A stretch of DNA of 13,386 nt from an uncultured Chloroflexota bacterium. Lineage in GTDB: Bacteria; Chloroflexota; Limnocylindria; Limnocylindrales; CSP1-4. Below, in pieces: positions 1-5,479 of this stretch. How positions within the stretch are numbered: the stretch's first letter is position 1; each line of letters begins with the position of its first letter. The notes beneath the pieces were generated by a model that ran no database searches, was not told the origin of the DNA, and saw only the letters and a program-made list of their open reading frames with translations. Location of the stretch: NCBI GenBank assembly GCA_903924005.1, contig CAIXZV010000324.1:1-13386 (forward strand). Direction: 5' to 3'. The position numbers and the translations under genes are program-made.

Positions 1-280
1 CCTCGCGCCCGGCGGGACCTACATAGCCACCGACGGCCTCGCCAACGCGCTCCTTGCGCTCGCAACACGACGCTTCGGAAGCCGCCGCGTGGTCTTCCCG
101 ACGCCTCGCGTGACGCAAGCGAACGTCAGCGCGCTGGCCGAGCTGCTTGGGGCGGGCGAGTTCCGCCCGGTCATCGACCGCCGCTATCCGCTTGCGGAGG
201 TTGTCGCAGCCGCCCGCTACGTTGACACCGGCCACAAGACGGGCAACGTGGTGCTGCTTGTGGGGGACACGCCCGTCTAG
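1..280 (+). CDS. Zinc/quinone-type medium-chain dehydrogenase, C-terminal fragment
   Basis: This is the 3' end of a gene that starts before the window. The frame is open from base 2 to the TAG at 278-280 and gives about 92 residues. The tail reads like the end of the MDR superfamily (alcohol dehydrogenase / NADPH:quinone oxidoreductase): a segment ending in PVIDRRYPLAEVVAAARYVD, then TGHKTGNVVLLV. In the family this is the last part of the catalytic fold, where a 'x-P-V-I-D-x-x-Y/F-P-L-x-E' stretch precedes the final helix and strand. The cofactor-binding Rossmann fold and any zinc ligands lie outside the window, so substrate and zinc dependence cannot be judged. It is convergent with the arsR-type gene, 67 bp away. 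Family confidence is good; the exact enzyme is unknown. Confidence 0.85.
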   Translation, partial: LAPGGTYIATDGLANALLALATRRFGSRRVVFPTPRVTQANVSALAELLGAGEFRPVIDRRYPLAEVVAAARYVDTGHKTGNVVLLVGDTPV

Positions 281-291
281 CCCCATCCCGG

Positions 292-309
292 CGGGGCGCC
301 GCGGCCCCG
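292..309. terminator. GC hairpin between convergent genes
   Basis: A perfect 6-bp stem, CGGGGC (292-297) with GCCCCG (304-309), encloses a 6-nt loop just past the dehydrogenase stop and before the arsR stop. There is no U-run on either strand. It could be a bidirectional, non-canonical terminator, but short GC stems are common at this base composition. Confidence 0.3.
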
Positions 310-326
310 GGTGCCGCCACCCAGGG

Positions 327-373
327 CCGAATTCCGGGTCGTTCCAATCAGGCGGAACCATCTGTGGACAACC
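327..373 (-). repeat. Left arm of 47-bp imperfect inverted repeat
   Basis: Read on the minus strand, this segment matches 770-816 at 38 of 47 positions with no gaps. The conserved blocks, in order, are GGTTGTCCACA, GTTCCGC, TTGGAAC and ACCCGGA, with identical spacing in both arms. Within the arm, GTTCC and GGAAC form a dyad with an 8-nt spacer (341-345 / 354-358). The arm covers the last codons and stop of the arsR-type gene and runs into the intergenic gap. Function is unknown: it may be a duplicated operator or the end of a small mobile or inverted segment. Confidence 0.75.
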
Positions 374-710
374 CGCTCGCGGCGACCACTTCTGCGATTG
401 CCCGCAGCGCTGGATCGCCGGGCGGCGGCGGGAGGGCAACCCCGGTGCCGGCCAGCCAGGCGATGAGCCGGTGTGTGGCGGCAGGGTTGATGCTGTAGAC
501 GCGAGCCCGTCCGTCCAGCGCGGACCCGAAGCTGCGCACCAGGCCCGCGGCTTCAAGCAGCGCGAGCTGGCGTGACGTTGCCGGGCGGCTCAGGCCAAGC
601 TCATACGCGATCAGCGACGACCGCATTGGCCTCCCGGCGAGCATCGCAATGATGCGGAGCCGCGTTCCATCGGCCAGCAGCCCGATTGCTGACCCAGGTT
701 GGTTCGTCAT
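348..710 (-). CDS. ArsR-family winged-helix transcriptional regulator
   Basis: The product is a 120-residue protein the size of a single-domain ArsR repressor. Residues 9-77 carry the family pattern: a first helix LLADGTRLRIIAML, a helix-turn-helix around residues 30-58 (SSLIAYELGLSRPATSRQLA, then LLEAAGLV), and a wing followed by GRARVYSINP. The usual 'SRHL' recognition-helix motif is SRQL here. There is no CxC or other obvious cysteine metal site, so a metal sensor of the classic ArsR/SmtB type is unlikely; the ligand is unknown. The ATG at 710 is preceded by AGGA with 7-nt spacing, which supports this start. The tail contains a short PPPP turn. It is divergent from the small membrane protein gene at 858 (147-bp gap). 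Both sides of the gene carry arms of an inverted repeat that may include its operator. Confidence 0.85.
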   Translation of the reverse strand: MTNQPGSAIGLLADGTRLRIIAMLAGRPMRSSLIAYELGLSRPATSRQLALLEAAGLVRSFGSALDGRARVYSINPAATHRLIAWLAGTGVALPPPPGDPALRAIAEVVAASGLSTDGSA

Positions 711-733
711 GCCCGGATCCTAGGTGCCGCTGC

Positions 734-780
734 TTATCCACCACTTACGCGCCACGCGCGCCCTGTCGCGGTTGTCCACA
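734..780 (+). promoter_or_regulatory. Two DnaA-box-like 9-mers upstream of arsR
   Basis: TTATCCACC (734-742) is one base from the classical DnaA box. TTGTCCACA (772-780) equals the variant common in high-GC bacteria. They lie in the gap between the divergent arsR-type gene and the membrane protein gene. A third copy of TTGTCCACA lies on the minus strand at 363-371. Two of the three sit inside the inverted repeat arms, so they may instead be part of another regulator's site. Confidence 0.35.
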
Positions 781-816
781 AGTCGTTCCGCTTCGTTGGA
801 ACTACCCGGATTCCGG
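770..816 (+). repeat. Right arm of 47-bp imperfect inverted repeat
   Basis: This is the partner of 327-373 (38 of 47 identical, inverted). It lies 60 bp upstream of the arsR start and 41 bp upstream of the membrane protein start. It holds GTTCC-8 nt-GGAAC (785-789 / 798-802). It is followed by a second perfect dyad, ACCCGG-ATT-CCGGGT (804-818). Two adjacent dyads between divergent genes look like an operator region. ArsR-type repressors bind imperfect dyads, so autoregulation is a reasonable inference, though not shown. Confidence 0.75.
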
Positions 817-857
817 GTGAATCCGGATGCCCCACCCGCTTCCGCTACCCTCGCGCC

Positions 858-1181
858 ATGACACCCCGCGCATATGCCCTGTTCTTCACGTTTCTCGCCT
901 GCTCGATCGTGCTCGGCTGGCTGGCGTCACGGGTGGCGGCACACTTCGGCGGCCCCAGCGCCAAGACGGCGGCGATTCTGCCGTTCGTGGCCGGCTTTGG
1001 CGCCTTCTACCTGATCGGCCACAAGCTCGGGATCGAGATTGGCCCACAGGTGGAGATGTTCGGCTTCCAGGTCTCGCTGTTTGGAGATCTGGCCATCGGC
1101 TTTGCAGCTGCGATGATCGGCGCGCTGGTCCAGATGGCGGTGGTGTCAGCCCGCGGTTCCGCGCGGCATCGCGCCGGGTAG
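858..1181 (+). CDS. Small three-helix membrane protein, function unknown
   Basis: The product is a 107-residue protein I do not recognise. Three hydrophobic segments can be seen at about residues 6-26, 37-57 and 72-97. The tail (SARGSARHRAG) is basic and would lie in the cytoplasm by the positive-inside rule, placing the N-terminus outside or giving a re-entrant second segment. No catalytic or metal-binding motif is visible. The ATG at 858 was chosen because the hydrophobic segment begins right after it; the open frame upstream reads through the inverted repeat and has no good start. No clear Shine-Dalgarno is seen. Its last 36 bp overlap the end of the convergent sulfurtransferase gene. It lies just downstream of a probable operator shared with the arsR-type gene, so it may be that regulator's target. 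Confidence 0.65.
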   Translation: MTPRAYALFFTFLACSIVLGWLASRVAAHFGGPSAKTAAILPFVAGFGAFYLIGHKLGIEIGPQVEMFGFQVSLFGDLAIGFAAAMIGALVQMAVVSARGSARHRAG

Positions 1182-1979
1182 ATCGCCCGTGGCGATGGGC
1201 ATGCCCGCCCGCGACCAGTCGCTGTACGAGCCCGGGTAGAGCAGGGGAGCGGGCAGCCCCGCGAGGCGCATCGCCAGCGCGTTGTGGCAGGCGTTGATGC
1301 CGCTGCCGCAGGCCACCACCACCTCGTCGTCCAGCCCCTCGAACCGCGCCCGAAGCGCCTCGGCAGGCAGGAAGCGCCCGTCCGGCCCGAGGTTGCCGCT
1401 CAGCGGCCGGTTGAGCGCCGTGGGGATATGCCCGGCCACCGGGTCAATGGGCTCGATGTCGCCGCGATACCGCTCTGGCGCTCGTGCGTCCAGCAAGGCG
1501 AACTCGCCCAGCCGCGGTGCCAGCGCGGCACGGTCAATCGTGCGTCGCCAGGCCGTCGCCAGCGTGAGCGTCCCTGACAGCGTCGGCGGGCTGTCTTCGC
1601 CGGCCTCGGTCGCCCAGGATGGGATGCCGCCGTCAAGCAGGCGAACTCGCGGAAACCCAAGGTCGTCCAGCATCCACCAGAGGCGCGCAGCCACCGTGCC
1701 GCCGTTGTCGTCGTAGACGATTGCCTCGTCACCGTCTGCTAGGCCCAGCGCCGCCATTCGCGCCGCAAACACGCGGGGGTTGGGCAGCGGGTGGCGTCCG
1801 GGACCCTCGGGCGCAACAAGGTCGGTGTCAAGATCCACGAACCTCGCCGTGGGGATGTGACCGGCGAGGAAGTCACGGCGCCCCTTGGCCGGGTCGGCCA
1901 GCCACCAGCGCACGTCAAAGACGGCCAGATGGGGATCGTCGAGGCGCGCGAGGAGCTCGTCAGGGTTGATCAGCAGCAT
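1146..1979 (-). CDS. sseA: Two-domain sulfurtransferase (thiosulfate/3-mercaptopyruvate type)
   Basis: The product is a 277-residue tandem-rhodanese protein, the usual size of SseA/MST and TST enzymes, which move sulfane sulfur from thiosulfate or 3-mercaptopyruvate to a thiophilic acceptor in the cytoplasm. The N-terminal inactive domain spans about residues 1-125 (FDVRWWL, GHIPTARFVDLD, IVYDDNGG, LLDGGIPSW). The C-terminal catalytic domain spans about 150-265 (LLDARAPERYRGD, GHIPTALN), with the active Cys224 in the loop CGSGINA. That loop resembles the MST form CG(S/T)GVTA more than the thiosulfate form CRKGVT, but carries Asn for the usual Thr. The ATG at 1979 matches where SseA homologues begin; the frame stays open upstream only because it reads antisense through the tRNA. 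No good Shine-Dalgarno is visible. The gene symbol is a family-level assignment. Confidence 0.88.
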   Translation of the reverse strand: MLLINPDELLARLDDPHLAVFDVRWWLADPAKGRRDFLAGHIPTARFVDLDTDLVAPEGPGRHPLPNPRVFAARMAALGLADGDEAIVYDDNGGTVAARLWWMLDDLGFPRVRLLDGGIPSWATEAGEDSPPTLSGTLTLATAWRRTIDRAALAPRLGEFALLDARAPERYRGDIEPIDPVAGHIPTALNRPLSGNLGPDGRFLPAEALRARFEGLDDEVVVACGSGINACHNALAMRLAGLPAPLLYPGSYSDWSRAGMPIATGDLPGAMPRGTAG

Positions 1980-2024
1980 GGCCAGAGCATACGGGCCAAC
2001 GCGCGCTGCGCACGGAACATGCGG

Positions 2025-2030
2025 TATTCT
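2025..2030 (+). promoter_or_regulatory. Possible -10 box before tRNA-Asn/argG
   Basis: TATTCT stands out in the GC-rich 111-bp gap between the divergent sulfurtransferase gene and tRNA-Asn. It matches 4 of 6 of the TATAAT consensus and lies about 60 bp before the tRNA. I see no convincing -35 box, so this is only a candidate. Confidence 0.25.
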
Positions 2031-2090
2031 CTCGCACGGCGCCGCGACGGCGTCGTGTGGCGCGGAGCTCCAACACTGCGCCATCTTCGC

Positions 2091-2166
2091 TCCGGTGTAG
2101 CTCAGTTGGTAGAGCGGGTGACTGTTAATCACCATGTCGTAGGTTCGAGTCCTACCGCCGGAGCCA
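2091..2166 (+). tRNA. tRNA-Asn (anticodon GTT), CCA encoded
   Basis: The full cloverleaf folds by eye. The acceptor stem is TCCGGTG with CGCCGGA (one T-G pair), the D stem GCTC/GAGC, the anticodon stem GGTGA/TCACC around the loop CTGTTAA, and the T stem GTAGG/CCTAC around TTCGAGT. The anticodon GTT (2124-2126) reads AAC/AAU, giving asparagine. The discriminator base is G (2163) and the 3' CCA (2164-2166) is encoded. It sits 25 bp before argG on the same strand. Confidence 0.97.
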
Positions 2167-2191
2167 GTTCCCCCTGCTGATCCATAGTGGG

Positions 2192-3565
2192 ATGAGCCAC
2201 GTGTCAAACATCCTCCAACGGCTTCCCGTCGGCGAACGTGTCGGCATTGCGTTCTCGGGGGGTCTCGACACGAGTGCCGCCCTGCACTGGATGCGCTCCC
2301 ACGGGTCCATCCCGTATGCGTATACCGCGCATCTGGGCCAGCCGGACGAGGCAGACTACGACGCCATTCCGCGCAAGGCCATTGCCTACGGCGCCGAGAA
2401 GGCTCGCCTGATCGAGTGTCGCCCGCAGTTGGTGGCCGAGGGCATCGCCGCGCTGCAGTCAGGCGCCTTCCACATCTCCACGGCCGGCCACCTGTACTTC
2501 AACACCACGCCGTTGGGACGGGCCGTCACAGGGACCATGCTCGTGTCCGCGATGCGTGAAGACGGGGTGGACATCTGGGGCGACGGCAGCACCTACAAGG
2601 GCAACGACATCGAGCGGTTCTACCGCTACGGCCTGCTGGTGAACCCCGCGCTGCGGATCTACAAGCCCTGGCTGGACCAGCAGTTTATTGACGAGCTGGG
2701 CGGCCGCGCGGAGATGTCCGCCTATCTCGAGGGCGCCGGTCTCGAGTACAAGATGAGCTCCGACAAGGCGTACTCCACAGACTCCAACATCCTGGGCGCC
2801 ACACACGAGGCGAAGGATCTCGAGTTTCTCGACAAGGGCGTCTCCATCGTCAACCCCATCATGGGCGTCGCCTCCTGGCGGCCAGACGTGGACGTCCCTG
2901 CCGAGACGGTGAGCGTCCGCTTCCACGAGGGCGAGCCCGTTGCGCTCAACTCTCAAACCTTCGAGACGCCGCTGGCGCTCTTTACGGAGGCCAACGTCAT
3001 TGGCGGCCGCCATGGGCTGGGCGTCTCGGACCAGATTGAGAACCGGATCATCGAGGCGAAGAGCCGCGGCGTCTACGAGGCGCCCGGCATGGCGCTCCTG
3101 TACATCGCGTACGAGCGGCTGGTCACGGGCATCCACAACGAGGACACGATTGACCAGTACCGCTCCAACGGGCGGCGACTGGGCCGGCTGCTCTACCAGG
3201 GCCGCTGGTTTGACCCGCAGGCGCTGATGCTGCGCGAGACGGCGCAGCGCTGGGTTGCGCGTGCGGTCACGGGCGAGGTCACCATTGAGCTGCGCCGTGG
3301 CAATGACTACTCCATCGCGGACACCACCTCGCCAAATCTGACGTACCACCCCGAGCGGCTCACCATGGAGAAGGGCGACGAGGTCTTCTTCACGCCCCAG
3401 GACCGGATTGGCCAGCTCACGATGCGCAATCTGGACATCGCAGACACGCGCGAGAAGCTGGTGGTGTACCACCGGGTGGGCCTGATGGGCACCAACCGCG
3501 AGGACGGGCTGCCGCTGCTGCCGGCCGCTGCGCCCGAGCAGGGTCCCGTGGAGGGCGCCGAGTAG
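2192..3565 (+). CDS. argG: Argininosuccinate synthase, long (E. coli-like) type
   Basis: ArgG joins citrulline and aspartate using ATP to make argininosuccinate, the next-to-last step of arginine synthesis, in the cytoplasm. The 457-residue product matches the longer subfamily typified by E. coli ArgG (about 447 residues) rather than the common form of about 400. The PP-loop SGGLDTS at residues 22-28 binds ATP. Further hallmark segments are YAYTAHLGQPDEADYDAIPR, TPLGRAVTGTMLV, DGSTYKGNDIERFYRYGLL, STDSNILGATHEAKDLE, GGRHGLGVSDQIENRIIEAK and ELRRGNDYSI, all near-identical to the E. coli protein as I recall it. The start at ATG 2192 has only GTGGG directly before it; GTG at 2201 is a possible alternative. 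The C-terminus ends in a short unconserved tail rich in Ala, Pro and Gly. It lies 25 bp after tRNA-Asn and may be cotranscribed with it. Confidence 0.96.
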   Translation: MSHVSNILQRLPVGERVGIAFSGGLDTSAALHWMRSHGSIPYAYTAHLGQPDEADYDAIPRKAIAYGAEKARLIECRPQLVAEGIAALQSGAFHISTAGHLYFNTTPLGRAVTGTMLVSAMREDGVDIWGDGSTYKGNDIERFYRYGLLVNPALRIYKPWLDQQFIDELGGRAEMSAYLEGAGLEYKMSSDKAYSTDSNILGATHEAKDLEFLDKGVSIVNPIMGVASWRPDVDVPAETVSVRFHEGEPVALNSQTFETPLALFTEANVIGGRHGLGVSDQIENRIIEAKSRGVYEAPGMALLYIAYERLVTGIHNEDTIDQYRSNGRRLGRLLYQGRWFDPQALMLRETAQRWVARAVTGEVTIELRRGNDYSIADTTSPNLTYHPERLTMEKGDEVFFTPQDRIGQLTMRNLDIADTREKLVVYHRVGLMGTNREDGLPLLPAAAPEQGPVEGAE

Positions 3566-3583
3566 CGCCTGCGCGCACCGGTA

Positions 3584-3626
3584 CACCACGGCGGCGCCGC
3601 GTAGGTTCACCGCGGCGGCGCCGCGT
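3584..3626 (+). repeat. Two 19-bp direct repeats after argG
   Basis: CACC(A/G)CGGCGGCGCCGCGT occurs at 3584-3602 and 3608-3626 with 18 of 19 bases equal and a 24-bp period. Each copy holds the perfect 10-bp palindrome GCGGCGCCGC. They lie in the 172-bp gap between argG and the next gene and could form stem-loops in the argG 3' UTR. Confidence 0.6.
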
Positions 3627-3627
3627 C

Positions 3628-3644
3628 CACCCGCTGGACGGGTG
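3628..3644 (+). terminator. Hairpin downstream of argG
   Basis: CACCCG (3628-3633) and CGGGTG (3639-3644) pair perfectly around a 5-nt loop CTGGA, about 60 bp past the argG stop. There is no T-run after it, so it is at best a non-canonical terminator. Together with the palindromic repeats just before it, it makes the argG 3' region strongly structured. Confidence 0.35.
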
Positions 3645-3737
3645 ACGCGCGCACCACTGGCACCGGTACGCCTTCCGGGCGCCCGCAGGACCACTTGGAG
3701 GGTTCCGGCGTGCTCGTCGCGGGTGCATCGTGGCGCC

Positions 3738-5423
3738 ATGCTCATTCGCCGCATCGCCAGCGCGCTCCTGGGGCTCGCCGTGGTTCTGGCGGCGCTCCCG
3801 TTTGCCGCCGGCGCCGCGGGCGTCGCCCGCGCTTCTGTGGCGCCAGCCCTCCCGCCGGTGCCCGCCGCGTGGCCCTTCGCGGATCTGCAACTTGGCTTCG
3901 CCGATTCGCCGGGCGGCGCAGCAGCGCTCAGGACCTCGGCGCCCTTCGGCATGCGCTACCAGTACCTCGCCGGGGGCGTGAACACCGGATCCGGCTGGGC
4001 CACGTGGAACACGGCCGGCAACTTTGTCACCTGGTACGTTGAGGAGTCCTTGGCGGCCGGGATCACGCCGGTCTTCCCGTACTACATGCTGCTGCAGAGC
4101 AACCCGGCGGTTGGAGCCGACGAGGCCGCACAGGACCTCTCCAACCTGCGCAACGTGGCCACGATGACCGCCTACTGGGCCGATGTGACGCTGTTCATGC
4201 AGCGCGCGGCGGCTGGTGCGGGCGGCAAGCCCGTGGTGCTCCATGTGGAGCCCGACCTGTGGGGCTACATCGAGCAGGCGGCGGCCCACAACGCGGGTGC
4301 AGATGTGCCGGCGGCGGTCGCGTCCACCGGGAACATCAGCCTGGCTGGGCTCCCCAACACCGCGGCGGGCTTTGCCCAGGCCTTTGTCCGCCTCCGCGAT
4401 GCCTATGCGCCCAACGTGTTGCTGGCATACCACCTGTCTGGGTGGGGGACGATGATCGACCTCCACGCCAGCCAGACCACCGATGCCGAAACCGATGCGC
4501 TGTCCGCCAAGGCGGCCAACTTCTACGCCTCGCTTGGCACCAACTTTGACCTCGCGTTCACCGACCTCTCGGATAGAGACGCCGGCTTCTACACGCAGAT
4601 CTACGGTGACAGCGGCGCGTCCTGGTGGAACCCCACAGACTTCCCGCGGTACGCGCGGTTCATCAAAGCCTTCGTGGCCGCCACGGGCAAACGGATGATC
4701 GTCTGGCAGATCCCGATGGGCAACACGGTGATGCGCGCCACGAACGACAGCTGGGGCCACTACGCGGACAACCGCCCGGAGTGGTTCCTCGCAGACACGG
4801 CGGACGGGCACCTCGCCGCCTGGCGCGACGCCGGGGTCATCGGCCTCCTGTTTGGCGGCGGCGCCACGGGGACCACCTGCGCGTGCGACGCGATGGGGGA
4901 CGGCGTGACGAACCCCGCCGCTGCCGGCACCCACACGCGCGCCTCGCTCTCCGCGGATGACGACGGCGGCTACCTCCGCAACCGCGTTGCCGCGTACTAC
5001 GCCAGCGGTGCCTTGGCGCTGGATCCCGGAGTGGCGCCGGGCCCGACGCCCACGCCCATCGCCACGCCTGCCCCAACGCCCACACCCGCGCCCGTCCGCT
5101 GGACAACCAGGGCGGCCGTCTCGTCGACGCTCGTCCAACGCCGCCATTACGTGACGGTCACCACCACGGTGACGGCGTCCCGGGCCGGCACCGCGCTGAT
5201 CGACATTGAGCTCTATGGCCCCACCGGCAAGAAGACTGCTCAGCGCTACTGGTCCGCCGCGGCGTTTGCCGCCGGGGTGCCGCGCACGCTGCGCTGGACC
5301 TGGTACGTGTCATCCACGCGCGCCATCGGCCCGTACACCGTCAAGATTGGCGTCTTCCGGCCAGCGTGGGGCGCGCTGCTCGTCTGGAACAACCGCGCGT
5401 CGCTGTTTCGGGTGATCCGCTAG
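3738..5423 (+). CDS. Secreted glycoside-hydrolase-like protein with TP-linker and C-terminal beta module
   Basis: The product is a 561-residue exported protein. Residues 1-32 form a signal peptide: basic MLIRR, a hydrophobic core, and a cleavage site near ARA-S. Residues about 45-428 look like a TIM-barrel catalytic domain rich in aromatics: MRYQYLAGGVNTGSGWATW, ITPVFPYYMLLQSNP, then VVLHVEPDLWGY, where Glu171 at the end of a hydrophobic strand is a good candidate for a catalytic acid. Later strands are VLLAYHLSGWG, FDLAFTDLSDRDAG and MIVWQIPMGN. A proline-threonine linker (about 433-452) leads to a C-terminal module of about 105 residues with IDIELYGPTGKK and PYTVKIGVF...WNN. This pattern is seen in beta-sandwich, CBM-like modules of bacterial cellulases. 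The polysaccharide target is unknown. The ATG at 3738 is preferred because the signal peptide starts there. It is convergent with the DUF58 gene. Confidence 0.7.
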   Translation: MLIRRIASALLGLAVVLAALPFAAGAAGVARASVAPALPPVPAAWPFADLQLGFADSPGGAAALRTSAPFGMRYQYLAGGVNTGSGWATWNTAGNFVTWYVEESLAAGITPVFPYYMLLQSNPAVGADEAAQDLSNLRNVATMTAYWADVTLFMQRAAAGAGGKPVVLHVEPDLWGYIEQAAAHNAGADVPAAVASTGNISLAGLPNTAAGFAQAFVRLRDAYAPNVLLAYHLSGWGTMIDLHASQTTDAETDALSAKAANFYASLGTNFDLAFTDLSDRDAGFYTQIYGDSGASWWNPTDFPRYARFIKAFVAATGKRMIVWQIPMGNTVMRATNDSWGHYADNRPEWFLADTADGHLAAWRDAGVIGLLFGGGATGTTCACDAMGDGVTNPAAAGTHTRASLSADDDGGYLRNRVAAYYASGALALDPGVAPGPTPTPIATPAPTPTPAPVRWTTRAAVSSTLVQRRHYVTVTTTVTASRAGTALIDIELYGPTGKKTAQRYWSAAAFAAGVPRTLRWTWYVSSTRAIGPYTVKIGVFRPAWGALLVWNNRASLFRVIR

Positions 5424-5478
5424 TCGTCGCGTCGTCGCGTCGTCGCGTCGTCGCGTCGTCGCGTCGTCGCGTCGTCGC
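5423..5478 (+). repeat. Seven perfect tandem copies of GTCGTCGC
   Basis: The 8-bp unit GTCGTCGC is repeated seven times without error. The first base is the last base of the TAG stop of the glycosidase-like gene, and the array ends one base before the stop codon of the convergent DUF58 gene (5480-5482). The whole 56-bp intergenic gap is therefore this repeat. The unit is too short and has no spacers, so it is not CRISPR. Copy number probably varies by slippage. Confidence 0.95.
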
Positions 5479-5479
5479 G

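Noticed and set aside
327..816. Chromosomal or plasmid replication origin
   Set aside because: There are only three DnaA-like boxes, no AT-rich unwinding region, and no dnaA, dnaN or rep gene nearby.
327..816. Insertion sequence with terminal inverted repeats
   Set aside because: No transposase is enclosed, no target-site duplication is visible, and the enclosed gene is an intact regulator.
1980..2207. N-terminal extension of the sulfurtransferase to 2207
   Set aside because: The extra 76 residues are the antisense reading of tRNA-Asn and its flank; homologues start at the ATG at 1979.
3642..3737. Upstream extension of the glycosidase-like protein
   Set aside because: The added 32 residues are Arg/Pro-rich and would bury the clear signal peptide that starts at 3738.
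2459..3952. 497-codon open frame on the minus strand
   Set aside because: It lies antisense to argG, which is certain, and its translation is Arg/Ala/Gly-rich with no domain; a GC-driven shadow.
3417..5147. 576-codon open frame on the minus strand
   Set aside because: It is antisense to the secreted protein, with low-complexity Arg/Gly composition and no recognisable fold.
5423..5478. Possible CRISPR array
   Set aside because: The 8-bp unit is contiguous, with no spacers and no cas genes.
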